54,405 nucleotides of DNA, from the NCBI GenBank assembly GCA_030532515.1, contig JAUNKY010000011.1:1-54405 (forward strand). The letters are read 5' to 3'. The notes beneath the pieces were generated by a model. That model was given only the letters and a program-made list of their open reading frames with translations, made no database searches and was not told the origin of the DNA. This DNA is from Actinomycetaceae bacterium. GTDB lineage: Bacteria > Actinomycetota > Actinomycetes > Actinomycetales > Actinomycetaceae. Position 1 is the first letter of the stretch. Every line of letters begins with the position of its first letter. The position numbers and the translations under genes are program-made. Below, one piece after another: positions 26,531-35,509 of this stretch.

Positions 26531-27619
26531 ATGAGTGACATGTATGATGCGGAAGGGCCTAAGCGGCGCCCTCGGGAAAGTAAAAAATCTTCCCCAGCCG
26601 ACGCTGACTGGCTAACCGGTCGCTCATGGGACGATATCCGCGCGCAACTGGCTGAAAGCCAACGTACCGGCGCAAAACGCCCCACTGGAGAACCCGGAAG
26701 TCCGCGAGTTTCCCAAAATAGAGGCGGAGCGCGTCCCACCCAGCCGCCCCGTCGCACTGGGGAACCAGCGGCTCCGCGCGGGCGCAAACGCCCACCTGCC
26801 CCAGCAAACCCAGCTAATGCAGGACGCGGCGGAGCTGCCAAAGGACGCCCAGCTGCCGGCCGGCCGCAACCGGTGAAGAAACCAACTGTAGCTGGTAAAC
26901 CTCCTCGCCCCGGCGCGGGAAGCCGCAAGAAGCAGGCAGCTCAGCCTGCTTCCTCGCCACGTAACCTGTGGCAGAACGTTAAATTCTGGGGGCGACGCAT
27001 TGGTATCGGGTTGCTGGTAACCGCCGTGTTCGTGGGGGTACTTTTTGGGGTTTTCTATGTTGAAAAGCAGCTTTCTGAATACTTTGGCGCCCAATCTCAG
27101 GTGGACACGTTACAGGTAAATGATGAAGCCTTGGCAGTTCCGCTTTGTCAGCCGGGAGACTTAGACGTGCAGGTGACTACGAATGCCTCGACGTTGCAAA
27201 CCGGCAGCCACTGGAAAGTTAAGTTGGTTATCAAAAACAAGTCGGCGCGGGCTTGCTATACCGAGGGCGGTCCTAACCGCTTCGGAATCAGTCTGAAGTC
27301 CGGCGAAGTCAGCGTTTATGAAAGCCAAAAGTGTGCAGCTAAAGACGGGCAGATCCCGCTGCTGTTGAATCCACAAAAGAGTTGGCAGATGGATCTCACT
27401 TGGGATGCGCGCGTCTGGACGAATTGCCAAGCCGGCGACGTAGCTAAACCGGGTACCTATGTGGCGACGATTTTCAACCAAGATAAGCTGGTGGGCGAAC
27501 CACACGTGCTTACTGTGGTGCCGCGACCAGAGCCAAAACCAGAACCTAAGCCCGCCGACAAGCCTGCAGAGAAACCCGCCGATAAACCAGCAGAGAAGCC
27601 AGCTGATAAACCCGCATAG
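26531..27619 (+). CDS. Single-pass membrane-anchored protein with extracellular domain
   Basis: A 362-residue protein. Residues 1-145 are basic, Pro/Gly/Arg/Ala-rich and likely disordered in the cytoplasm. A transmembrane helix spans about 155-178 (I-G-I-G-L-L-V-T-A-V-F-V-G-V-L-F-G-V-F). Residues 195-335 form an extracellular beta-rich domain with Cys pairs (L-C-Q-P-G-D-L, A-C-Y-T-E, K-C-A-A-K, N-C-Q-A-G), looking like DUF4232-type or similar small beta-sandwich folds. The end is a Lys/Pro repeat (P-A-D-K-P-A-E-K). No function is known. It follows DUF3180 by 39 bp with an AAGGAT-type site. Confidence 0.8.
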   Translation: MSDMYDAEGPKRRPRESKKSSPADADWLTGRSWDDIRAQLAESQRTGAKRPTGEPGSPRVSQNRGGARPTQPPRRTGEPAAPRGRKRPPAPANPANAGRGGAAKGRPAAGRPQPVKKPTVAGKPPRPGAGSRKKQAAQPASSPRNLWQNVKFWGRRIGIGLLVTAVFVGVLFGVFYVEKQLSEYFGAQSQVDTLQVNDEALAVPLCQPGDLDVQVTTNASTLQTGSHWKVKLVIKNKSARACYTEGGPNRFGISLKSGEVSVYESQKCAAKDGQIPLLLNPQKSWQMDLTWDARVWTNCQAGDVAKPGTYVATIFNQDKLVGEPHVLTVVPRPEPKPEPKPADKPAEKPADKPAEKPADKPA

Positions 27620-27646
27620 ACTCTGCGAATCCAGCTGATAAATCTG
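27541..27646 (+). repeat. 24-bp tandem repeat coding P-A-D-K-P-A-E-K, continuing out of frame past the stop
   Basis: The 3' end of the gene carries about 2.5 copies of a 24-bp unit that encodes P-A-D-K-P-A-E-K, closing at a TAG (27617-27619). About 11 bp later, CCAGCTGATAAATCTGCG repeats the same coding theme (P-A-D-K-S-A) in another frame before a TAA. Confidence 0.7.
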
Positions 27647-27697
27647 CGTAAAACCGCTGACTTAACCGAAGCGTGTCTAAGCAAGGTACCAAGTGGC

Positions 27698-29086
27698 TTA
27701 AAGTCCGAATACTCCCAACAAGGGACGTAGTTTTGCCCGAGTTTCCGCCACCTCTGCCGCCGGATCTGAACCAGGCATAATCCCACAGCCTGCCATTAGC
27801 GTAATCTGCCTTTGGGAACTATCCACTTGGCCGCAGCGCAGAGCTAAACCACCGGCCCCGTTTCCAGCGCCATCAACCCAGCCAACCGGAGCAGCGTAAC
27901 GACCGCGGTCACTGGGTTCTAACTGGCGAATCAGGGAAAAAGCCTGCGCAGTGGGAGTCCCACAAACCGCCGCCGTGGGGTGTAGGCTTCCTAAAATCTC
28001 AAACAGAGGATGCGCTGAAGTAGCTTTCAATGGGCCGGCAACATCGGTTGCTAAATGGCTAACATTTGGCAGTTTGAGAATGAAAGGTTGAGGGGAAACC
28101 GCCAACTCAGCGCACCAGGGACGCAGCGCCTCTACCACGGAATCAGCAGCGAATTTATGCTCTGCATGATCTTTCACAGAAGTTTCCAAATAAGTTTCAT
28201 TTCCGGGCGCACAGGTACCTGCCAAAACACGCGAAAAGACTTGCCCAGAGCGCACATCAGCCAGCATTTCCGGAGTGGCACCCACCAGGCCGGCAACTGC
28301 GAACTTCCACGTAGTTGGATAAGCTGCCGCCAGTTTTCGCAAAATCCAATCCAGCTGCAAAGGTATTTCAGAACGGACCTGCACCGGACGTGCCAGCACG
28401 GTCTTATGCGCCTGCCCTGCCTGCAGTTTAGAAACCAGTTGGGCTACGGCCTTTTCCCACGCATCAGCAGAATCGTCTTGAAGTGCGAAAACAGGCTGCG
28501 CACTATTTTCAGGGCCCTTTACAGGTGCCATGTCTTCAGGAGCTAAAGCAGGTAGCTCTTGATCAGCTACCTTCGTTATCAGTAGCTCCCAAGCCCCCTG
28601 ATCAGTAACCACCGTAGTTGCCTGGGGGATAAGCAAAACTGCGCCAGCAGCGGGGCTGAACCCAAAAGAGAAGAAGGCAATCGGCGCGCTTAAACCACTG
28701 GCAGTTTGAAACTCGGCTAAAGAAAGCGAATCAGTTGCTACTGAAGTGCCGGTGACTAGCTTTTCCCACTGCGAGCTGGCTAAAGAAAACTGTGGCGCCG
28801 GGAAAGCTAGTTGCGCGTCGGTTGCCGGAGCAACTTCAGCTAAGGCAGCTTGGAGCGCAGAAAAACTGGGAGCTACCAGAGTTTTAACCGCAGTGGCACT
28901 TAGAATAACCGCAACCGCGGCGCCCCGCCCTCGTAAAGTTGGTTGGGAAGCCTGCCCAACTGCGGGACCGTGCCAAGCACTCAGCAGGGGATCGTGCCCA
29001 GCCGTAGCTAAGACCGCCGCGAACGGGTCAGACTCAGCTGCTGACATTTCTAACTGAACGGGTTGAATCCGAAGCTGTAGTTGCAA
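27698..29086 (-). CDS. menF: Isochorismate synthase
   Basis: A 462-residue chorismate-binding enzyme that makes isochorismate for menaquinone. The C-terminal half has the family core: L-A-G-T-C-A-P-G, K-D-H-A-E-H-K-F, T-A-A-V-C-G-T-P-T, E-P-S-D-R-G-R-Y-A-A-P-V-G-W and G-C-G-I-M-P-G-S-D-P. I prefer the TTG at 29086, 6 bp after GAAGGG, over the GTG at 29104 that opens the frame. It is divergent from menG, which supports a menaquinone rather than a siderophore role. Confidence 0.9.
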   Translation of the reverse strand: MQLQLRIQPVQLEMSAAESDPFAAVLATAGHDPLLSAWHGPAVGQASQPTLRGRGAAVAVILSATAVKTLVAPSFSALQAALAEVAPATDAQLAFPAPQFSLASSQWEKLVTGTSVATDSLSLAEFQTASGLSAPIAFFSFGFSPAAGAVLLIPQATTVVTDQGAWELLITKVADQELPALAPEDMAPVKGPENSAQPVFALQDDSADAWEKAVAQLVSKLQAGQAHKTVLARPVQVRSEIPLQLDWILRKLAAAYPTTWKFAVAGLVGATPEMLADVRSGQVFSRVLAGTCAPGNETYLETSVKDHAEHKFAADSVVEALRPWCAELAVSPQPFILKLPNVSHLATDVAGPLKATSAHPLFEILGSLHPTAAVCGTPTAQAFSLIRQLEPSDRGRYAAPVGWVDGAGNGAGGLALRCGQVDSSQRQITLMAGCGIMPGSDPAAEVAETRAKLRPLLGVFGL

Positions 29087-29263
29087 AATAAACCCTTCGC
29101 ACACCGGGAAACTAAACTACTAAAACAGGTGCGTGTAGACCCGCCCAGGGGCCGACGCAATCCGCCTACATTTTCCCATACGTTAGTAACTTCTGAAAGT
29201 AAACTTTCCAATAAAGGTGCAGCGCGTTAGCACTTTTTTAGGCGAACATGCGACACTAGTCCT

Positions 29264-30001
29264 ATGACAAGTAATGAGTTCAGCCAATCATTTGAAGCAG
29301 CTGACGTTTCCCGTGCCTCGCTTGAAAAACACCCAGCCGAGATCGCGGGAATGTTTGATAAAGTCGCCAAACGCTATGATCTCATGAACGAAATCATGAC
29401 GGTCGGACAGCTACGCAAATGGCGAAAAGCCGTAAAAGAAGCCCTGGACGTGGGGCCCGGAGACCGCGTGCTTGACCTGGCGGCCGGCACCGGAAGTTCT
29501 ACCGCCGCCCTGCTTGATACGGGAGCGGACCTGGTGGCCTGTGACCTGTCTGCCGGCATGATTGCCGAAGGGCAACGCCGCCACCCAGAGATCACTTTCG
29601 TGCAGGGAAACGCCCTGTGTTTGCCGTTCCCAGATGACTCTTTCGATGCCGCCACGATTTCCTTTGGCATCCGCAATATTCCGCACACTGACCAGGTGTT
29701 GGCTGAGTTGGCGCGCGTGGTAAAACCGGGTGGGCGCCTGGTAATTTTGGAAAGCTCGCAGTTGGAAAATCCCGTGTTGGCAAAGGGCTACCGGTTCTAT
29801 CTGGGGAAAGTTTTGATGCCCGCTGCCGGTTGGTTTTCTTCCTCCGAAGCTGCCTACGAGTACTTCATTGAATCTGTTAAAGACTGGTATGCCCAAGACG
29901 AGTTGGGTAAGCTCATGCGCGATGCCGGTTGGAAGCACATTAAGTACCGCAACTACGTGGGTGGGGTAGTGGCAATTCACCGCGCAATTCGCAGAGATTA
30001 G
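29264..30001 (+). CDS. menG: Demethylmenaquinone methyltransferase
   Basis: A 245-residue SAM-dependent methyltransferase for the last step in menaquinone synthesis. Signatures: M-F-D-K-V-A-K-R-Y-D-L-M-N (near 27), the SAM motif V-L-D-L-A-A-G-T-G-S (about 67) and F-G-I-R-N-I-P-H-T-D. There is no clear ribosome-binding site. GACACT at 29252-29257, with a weak -35 upstream, would put the transcription start at the ATG, so a leaderless mRNA is possible. It is divergent from menF. Confidence 0.96.
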   Translation: MTSNEFSQSFEAADVSRASLEKHPAEIAGMFDKVAKRYDLMNEIMTVGQLRKWRKAVKEALDVGPGDRVLDLAAGTGSSTAALLDTGADLVACDLSAGMIAEGQRRHPEITFVQGNALCLPFPDDSFDAATISFGIRNIPHTDQVLAELARVVKPGGRLVILESSQLENPVLAKGYRFYLGKVLMPAAGWFSSSEAAYEYFIESVKDWYAQDELGKLMRDAGWKHIKYRNYVGGVVAIHRAIRRD

Positions 30002-30043
30002 TTCGGTCAGTACCCGCCTGGCGGCGATTTTTCTAGTTTCGAT

Positions 30044-30086
30044 AACTCGTAGCAAAGTCACGTTTTGCTACGAGTTTCGTTTTCGC
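30044..30086 (+). terminator. Rho-independent terminator of menG
   Basis: AACTCGTAGCAAA and TTTGCTACGAGTT pair perfectly and are followed by TCGTTTTCG. Confidence 0.85.
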
Positions 30087-30449
30087 CTGCAAAAATTTTT
30101 TCCGAGGGCGTTGCCCGGCGCTGCTGGGGGAGCGGAAGTGCTGTTGCCGGCGTGAACAGGTGCGGTGACAAACTTTGTGTTTCGCCCACCGCCCTCGGGA
30201 AGAGAAAACCCAGTGGTGTGGGCTGTTTCACGTTTATTTTCAACAAAATAAATACGTAACATTCCCCTTTCCTAATACGCTTGATAGCGGGTGTAAAACC
30301 GCCCGCACTTTTCCAAGAAATTCAAGCAAAATCGCCCTCTTTAGCGGAATGTTAGCAAGGCTAGGTAGGGTAGATACGTAAGACCTGGGTGAACTATGCT
30401 CAAAATCCGCTGGAAGCTGAGCAAAAATAACCCGCAGTGAAAGGGAACT
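30087..30449. other. Non-coding leader region of the respiratory operon
   Basis: Between the menG terminator and the reductase gene I see no real gene. The stretch holds two CGCCCTCG words in opposite orientation (30103-30110 reversed, 30190-30197). An AT-rich inverted repeat lies at 30230-30257 (TTTATTTT and AAAATAAA around CAAC). A possible promoter sits near 30341-30370 (TTAGCG, 18 bp, TAGGGT). The region probably holds the promoter and regulator sites of the operon that follows. Confidence 0.4.
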
Positions 30450-31760
30450 ATGGAAAACCAGCCAGTAGAAAACCAGTCAGCCGCTGACCTGTCCGCACAG
30501 GACATGCATGCTGACGTGGTTATCGTCGGTGCCGGCCCCGCCGGATCCGCAACCGCCTACTACCTGGCCCGCGCAGGCGTAGACGTAGCCCTGCTCGAAA
30601 AAGCCGAATTCCCCCGCGACAAAATCTGCGGTGACGGACTCACCCCAGCTGCCGTGGCAGAAATCAACCTCATGGGCGTCGACACCACCGGATGGGCTCG
30701 TAACAAAGGCCTGAACGTAATCGGTGGCGGAAACTCCATCTACCTGCCCTGGCCAGAACAAAAATCCACCCCCGACTACGGCATGTGCCGCGCCCGCATG
30801 GACCTTGACGAAGCCCTGGCCCGTCGCGCCCAAGCCGCCGGAGTACGCCTCTACGAAGGTTTCAACGTAACCGGCGCCCTGCACTCAGCCAGCGGTCGCG
30901 TAAACGGCGTAACCGCTAAAGTCGGTAAAGGTAAAGACCAACGCGAAGTTAAGTTCCACGCGAAAGTTGTAGTTGAAGCCGGGGGCGTAGCTGCCCGCCT
31001 GGCCACTTCCGAAGGAATCGAAAAACACCCTAACCGCCCACTGGGCGTAGCCGCCCGCGCCTACTTCAAGTCCCCTCGCGGCAATGATGAATGGATGGAC
31101 TCTCACCTGGAACTGTGGAGTGGCAAACCTGGCGAGTCCGACCTGCTTCCCGGCTACGGTTGGGTCTTCCCCCTGGGTGACGGCATCGTAAACGTAGGTT
31201 TAGGTTCAGTTTCCTCAACTGCCAAAGCTACCACCTTACCCTACAAAGAAATCTTTAAAACCTGGATTGCGAACCTCCCACCAGAATGGGAGATGACCGA
31301 AGAAACCCAGCTCGGGCCGCTGCGCTCAGCCGCCCTGCCAATGTCCTTCAACCGCAAACCACACTATGCAAACGGCTTAGTAATCGTCGGTGACGCTGGC
31401 GGCATGGTATCCCCCTTCGACGGTGAAGGTATTGCTCCCGCAATGCGCGCCGGACGCTACGCCGCTGAAGCCATGGTTTCAGCACTCTCACGTCAGTCAG
31501 ACGCCGGATTCGACCTGGCAATGCAACGCTACACCGAAGCCTTGCAAGCTGACTGGGGCGGTTACTACCAGCTGGGACGCGTCTTTGTACGCCTGATTGA
31601 AAATCCCAAAATTATGCAGATCTGCACCAAATACGGTCTGCCCCGGCCACGCTTAATGAAGCTGGTACACAAGCTTTTGTCAGATTCCTTCGAACGAAAA
31701 GGGGGAGACATCGATGACTACGTCATTAACACTCTCTCTCGGATCGTCCCGAAAGTTTAA
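30450..31760 (+). CDS. Geranylgeranyl reductase family protein, probable menaquinone reductase
   Basis: A 436-residue FAD-dependent oxidoreductase. The dinucleotide motif V-V-I-V-G-A-G-P-A-G-S-A-T-A is at residues 24-37, followed by E-F-P-R-D-K-I-C-G-D-G-L-T-P. The second FAD motif is G-D-A-G-G-M-V-S-P-F-D-G-E-G-I. Members of this family saturate isoprenoid chains. Because it leads into the nuo operon and a polyprenyl synthase, saturation of the menaquinone tail (as by MenJ) is the likeliest role; phytyl or archaeal-type lipid reduction is unlikely here. AAAGGGAAC precedes the ATG. nuoA follows after 53 bp. Confidence 0.88.
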   Translation: MENQPVENQSAADLSAQDMHADVVIVGAGPAGSATAYYLARAGVDVALLEKAEFPRDKICGDGLTPAAVAEINLMGVDTTGWARNKGLNVIGGGNSIYLPWPEQKSTPDYGMCRARMDLDEALARRAQAAGVRLYEGFNVTGALHSASGRVNGVTAKVGKGKDQREVKFHAKVVVEAGGVAARLATSEGIEKHPNRPLGVAARAYFKSPRGNDEWMDSHLELWSGKPGESDLLPGYGWVFPLGDGIVNVGLGSVSSTAKATTLPYKEIFKTWIANLPPEWEMTEETQLGPLRSAALPMSFNRKPHYANGLVIVGDAGGMVSPFDGEGIAPAMRAGRYAAEAMVSALSRQSDAGFDLAMQRYTEALQADWGGYYQLGRVFVRLIENPKIMQICTKYGLPRPRLMKLVHKLLSDSFERKGGDIDDYVINTLSRIVPKV

Positions 31761-31813
31761 GACAGACTCTACCAACGTAGAAAACAAATAGAAGAAATAA
31801 AGGCGGAAACACA

Positions 31814-32176
31814 ATGAGTAATCCATATTTCCCGTTGCTGATCATGGGAGCAGTCGCTTTCGTGGTCGCGCTGGGCGGTCTGGCTCTGTCAGCAATCCTT
31901 GGTCCCACCAAGCAAAACACCGTTAAGTACAGTAACTACGAATGTGGTGTTGACCCGATTCACGCAGACGCTGAAATGGGCCGTTTCCCAGTTAAGTACT
32001 ACCTGGTAGCCATGGCTTTCATTGTGTTCGATATTGAAGTCGTGTTCCTCTACCCATGGGCGGTTGCATTCGACCACCTCGGGTTGTTCGGACTGGCTGC
32101 CATGCTCACCTTCATCGGCCTCGTCACCGTTCCATTCGTCTACGAATGGCGTCGTGGCGGCCTGGAATGGGACTGA
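31814..32176 (+). CDS. nuoA: NADH-quinone oxidoreductase subunit A
   Basis: A 120-residue complex I membrane subunit with three helices. It has the family core K-Y-S-N-Y-E-C-G-V-D-P and F-I-V-F-D-I-E-V-V-F-L-Y-P-W, which form the loop near the quinone site. It is the first of fourteen nuo genes in canonical order A to N. Confidence 0.97.
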   Translation: MSNPYFPLLIMGAVAFVVALGGLALSAILGPTKQNTVKYSNYECGVDPIHADAEMGRFPVKYYLVAMAFIVFDIEVVFLYPWAVAFDHLGLFGLAAMLTFIGLVTVPFVYEWRRGGLEWD

Positions 32177-32191
32177 GAGGAGAATAGATAA

Positions 32192-32746
32192 ATGGGTATT
32201 GAAGAAAGCTTGCCATCAGGTATTGCGCTGACTTCCATTGAGGCAGTGCTGGACCTGGCTCGCAAGCACTCCCAGTGGCCAGTAACTATGGGCTTGGCCT
32301 GCTGCTCCATCGAAATGATGTCCGCAGGTACCCCACGTTTCGACATGGCACGTTTCGGCCTGGAAGTTTTCCGCGCCTCCCCACGTCACGCCGACCTGAT
32401 GATCATCGCCGGCCGCATGTCCCACAAGATGGCCCCAATCGTACGTCGTGTCTACGACTCCATGCCAGAACCCAAATGGGTAATCGCCATGGGCGCCTGC
32501 GCCTCATCCGGCGGCATGTTCAACAATTACGCCCTGGTACAGGGGGCAGACCACATTATTCCAGTTGACGTATACCTTCCCGGCTGCCCGCCTCGGCCAG
32601 AAGCCCTCATCAACTCGATTTTGGTTCTGCGTGAACAGATCGGCAAGGAACCTATCGGTGCTCACCGCGCCGAAATCGCACGCCGCGCTGAAGAAGCTGC
32701 CCTGGCAGCAACCCCCACCTCGCAGATGAAGGGACTCCTAGCATGA
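32192..32746 (+). CDS. nuoB: NADH-quinone oxidoreductase subunit B
   Basis: A 184-residue peripheral-arm subunit that carries the N2 [4Fe-4S] cluster, the electron donor to quinone. Cluster ligands are visible in [17 protein letters not shown] and [21 protein letters not shown] lies upstream of the ATG. It overlaps nuoC by 4 bp. Confidence 0.98.
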   Translation: MGIEESLPSGIALTSIEAVLDLARKHSQWPVTMGLACCSIEMMSAGTPRFDMARFGLEVFRASPRHADLMIIAGRMSHKMAPIVRRVYDSMPEPKWVIAMGACASSGGMFNNYALVQGADHIIPVDVYLPGCPPRPEALINSILVLREQIGKEPIGAHRAEIARRAEEAALAATPTSQMKGLLA

Positions 32747-33465
32747 GTGAAATCGTCCCCACCAACGAAGGACTGGCACAGCCAGTTGAACGCAGCGCCC
32801 CAGAAGGTGAAGTCGTCGGCGTACGCCGCGGCATGTGGGGCGTAACCGGTTCAGGTGACACCACCGGCTTTGGCGGTCTGACCCGCGAAATCGTGCTTCC
32901 CGGCGAATCTGCCCGCCCCTACGGCGGCTGGTTCGACTCGGTAGTCGATATTCTTGAAGAACTAATCACCGCCGAAGGCATCGCCGTTAAAGACGTAATC
33001 GAACGCGTCGTAGTAGACCGCGATGAACTCACCATCTTCATCAACCGCGACCACCTAGTACAGGTCTGCCAGTGGTTGCGCGATGACCAAGATCTGCGCT
33101 TTGAACTGTGCTTAGGCGTCTCCGGAGTACACTATCCGGGCGACCTCGGCCGTGAACTGCACGCAGTCTACGCACTGATGTCAGTAACTCACAACCGCAA
33201 CCTGCGTTTGGAAGTTACCTGCCCAGATGCCGACTGCCGCATCCCATCCGTCGTTTCCATCTACCCCGGCAACGACTGGCACGAACGCGAAACCTGGGAC
33301 CTCATGGGCATCGTCTTCACCGGACACCCAGGCCTAACTCGCACCGCCATGCCAGATGACTGGGTAGGTCACCCACAGCGTAAAGACTACCCACTGGGCG
33401 GTATCCCAGTTGAATACAAGGGCGCTACCGTGCCACCACCAGACACCCGGAGGTCGTACAACTAA
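32743..33465 (+). CDS. nuoC: NADH-quinone oxidoreductase subunit C
   Basis: A 240-residue peripheral-arm subunit, separate from NuoD (not fused as in Escherichia coli). The C-terminal family signature is [16 protein letters not shown], then [15 protein letters not shown]. The N-terminal part is longer than in proteobacteria, as usual in actinobacteria. Its stop overlaps the nuoD start by 1 bp (TAATG). Confidence 0.96.
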   Translation: MSEIVPTNEGLAQPVERSAPEGEVVGVRRGMWGVTGSGDTTGFGGLTREIVLPGESARPYGGWFDSVVDILEELITAEGIAVKDVIERVVVDRDELTIFINRDHLVQVCQWLRDDQDLRFELCLGVSGVHYPGDLGRELHAVYALMSVTHNRNLRLEVTCPDADCRIPSVVSIYPGNDWHERETWDLMGIVFTGHPGLTRTAMPDDWVGHPQRKDYPLGGIPVEYKGATVPPPDTRRSYN

Positions 33466-34814
33466 TGCTTAGCGAAACTCCAGAATTCCGCGCAACCGCA
33501 TCTGCGCTGGATGTAGATGAGCTACCCGAAGTCCTAGCCATGGGCGGGGACTGGGAAGACGTCATCTCTGAAATTGAAAAGCTCAACAACGAACGTATCG
33601 TCCTCAACCTGGGACCAGTTCACCCATCCACCCACGGCGTGCTCCGCGTGATTCTTGAAATTGACGGCGAAACCGTCCGTGAATCCCGCCTGAACACCGG
33701 CTACCTCCACACGGGTATCGAAAAGAATATGGAATACCGCACCTGGACTCAGGGCGTTACCTTCTGTACCCGCATGGACTACGTAGCCCCTCTGTTCAAC
33801 GAAGCCGTCTACGTGAAAGCAGTAGAAAAACTACTGAACATCACCGACCAAGTTCCACAGCGCGCCAACTGGATTCGTATCCTGCTCATGGAACTCAACC
33901 GCATCGCCTCCCACCTGGTGGCAATCGGCTCTGGCGGTAACGAACTGGGTGCAACCACCATGATGACCATCGCCTTCCGTGAACGCGAAGAAATCCTTCG
34001 TATTCTGGAACGCATCACCGGTCTGCGCATGAACCACGCGTACATGCGTCCAGGTGGCGTTGCCCAAGACATCCCAGAAGGCACCACCGCGTACATCCGC
34101 GAACTGCTACCAAAGATTCGCAAGGGTATCGGCGAGCTACAAGACCTCACCCAGGAAAACCCCATCTTCAAGCTGCGCCACGTAAACGTCGGTTACATGT
34201 CCCTGGCTTCAATGATGGCCCTGGGGATGACCGGTCCTTGCTTGCGTGCCGCTGGCCTGCCACTGGACCTGCGTAAAACCCAGCCATACTGGGGCTACGA
34301 CCAGCTGGAATTCGACGTTCCCGTACGCGACCAGTCTGACGCCTACAACCGTGTCCAAGTTCGCTTCGACGAATGCTACCAGTCCCTGCGCATCATTAAC
34401 CAGTGTCTGGCCCACCTAGATGAAACTGAAGGGGAACCAGTAATGGTTCAGGACCCAGCAATCAAATGGCCAGCCCAGCTGTCCGTATCCGCTGACGGTC
34501 AAGGTAACTCCTTCGAACACATCCGCGAAATCATGGGCAACTCCATGGAATCTTTGATCCACCACTTCAAGCTAGTAACCGAAGGCTTCAAAGTTCCTGC
34601 CGGACAGGTATACGAAACCGTTGAACACGCAAAGGGCATCATCGGCTGCCACGCAGTATCCGAAGGTGGTACCCGCCCCTACCGGGTTCACTTCCGCGAC
34701 CCATCCTTCTCTAACCTGCAGTCCTTCGCCATGATGACCGAAGGTGGACAGTTGGCAGACGTGGTAGTATCCCTAGCTTCTATCGACCCAGTTCTGGGAG
34801 GTGTTGACCGCTAA
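33465..34814 (+). CDS. nuoD: NADH-quinone oxidoreductase subunit D
   Basis: A 449-residue 49-kDa-type subunit that forms the quinone pocket with NuoB. Visible motifs: [14 protein letters not shown] (quinone-contacting His), [17 protein letters not shown] and the end V-L-G-G-V-D-R typical for the family. It joins nuoC and nuoE through 1-bp overlaps. Confidence 0.98.
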   Translation: MLSETPEFRATASALDVDELPEVLAMGGDWEDVISEIEKLNNERIVLNLGPVHPSTHGVLRVILEIDGETVRESRLNTGYLHTGIEKNMEYRTWTQGVTFCTRMDYVAPLFNEAVYVKAVEKLLNITDQVPQRANWIRILLMELNRIASHLVAIGSGGNELGATTMMTIAFREREEILRILERITGLRMNHAYMRPGGVAQDIPEGTTAYIRELLPKIRKGIGELQDLTQENPIFKLRHVNVGYMSLASMMALGMTGPCLRAAGLPLDLRKTQPYWGYDQLEFDVPVRDQSDAYNRVQVRFDECYQSLRIINQCLAHLDETEGEPVMVQDPAIKWPAQLSVSADGQGNSFEHIREIMGNSMESLIHHFKLVTEGFKVPAGQVYETVEHAKGIIGCHAVSEGGTRPYRVHFRDPSFSNLQSFAMMTEGGQLADVVVSLASIDPVLGGVDR

Positions 34815-35509
34815 TGTACAGTGCAGAAGTTGAAACCCGCCTACGGGAACAAGCCGCACAAATCGTAGCTCGTTACCCACAGGGACACGAACGTTCCGCC
34901 CTCTTGCCAATGCTGCACCTGGTGCAGTCAGAAGACGGCTACGTATCAGCTGACGGCATTGCCCTCTGCGCAGACGTCCTGGGCCTTACCCGCCCAGAAG
35001 TCTCTGCCGTGGCAACCTTCTACTCCCAGTACAAGCGCCATCCAAACGGCGACTACAACGTCGGTGTCTGCACCAACTCACTGTGTGCAGTCATGGGCGG
35101 CGACCAAATCTGGGAAGCCGTCGAAGGACACCTGCAGGTAGGTCACGACGAAACCACCGCAGACGGCAAAATCACCCTGGAACGCCTGGAATGTAACGCC
35201 GCCTGCGACTACGCCCCAGTAGTCATGGTCAACTGGGAATTCTTCGATAACCAAACCCCAGAATCCGCGATCGCACTGGTAGATAACCTAATCGCCGGAC
35301 GCCCCGTAGCCCCTACCCGTGGCCCCAACCAGATTCGCACCTTCAAAGAAATCTCCCACCTGCTGGCAGGTTTCGAAGACGGTCTGGTAAACGAAGGCCC
35401 CGGTGCAGGCGAAGCCTCATTGCGCGGTCTAAAGATCGCCCAAGAAAAGGGCTGGACCGCCCCAGTTGCTACCGGCGTGGCAAATGAAGTACAGGAAGGG
35501 CAGAACTGA
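34814..35509 (+). CDS. nuoE: NADH-quinone oxidoreductase subunit E
   Basis: A 231-residue thioredoxin-fold subunit with a [2Fe-2S] cluster. The four cysteines lie in C-T-N-S-L-C-A-V-M-G-G and L-E-C-N-A-A-C-D-Y-A-P. The C-terminal 60 residues extend past the usual core, as in other actinobacteria. It works with NuoF in the NADH-oxidising module. Confidence 0.97.
   Translation: MYSAEVETRLREQAAQIVARYPQGHERSALLPMLHLVQSEDGYVSADGIALCADVLGLTRPEVSAVATFYSQYKRHPNGDYNVGVCTNSLCAVMGGDQIWEAVEGHLQVGHDETTADGKITLERLECNAACDYAPVVMVNWEFFDNQTPESAIALVDNLIAGRPVAPTRGPNQIRTFKEISHLLAGFEDGLVNEGPGAGEASLRGLKIAQEKGWTAPVATGVANEVQEGQN

Noticed and set aside
30065-30262. Small open frames on both strands between menG and the reductase gene
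   Set aside because: No ribosome-binding sites, mutual overlap, and they run through a terminator arm and CGCCCTCG words.
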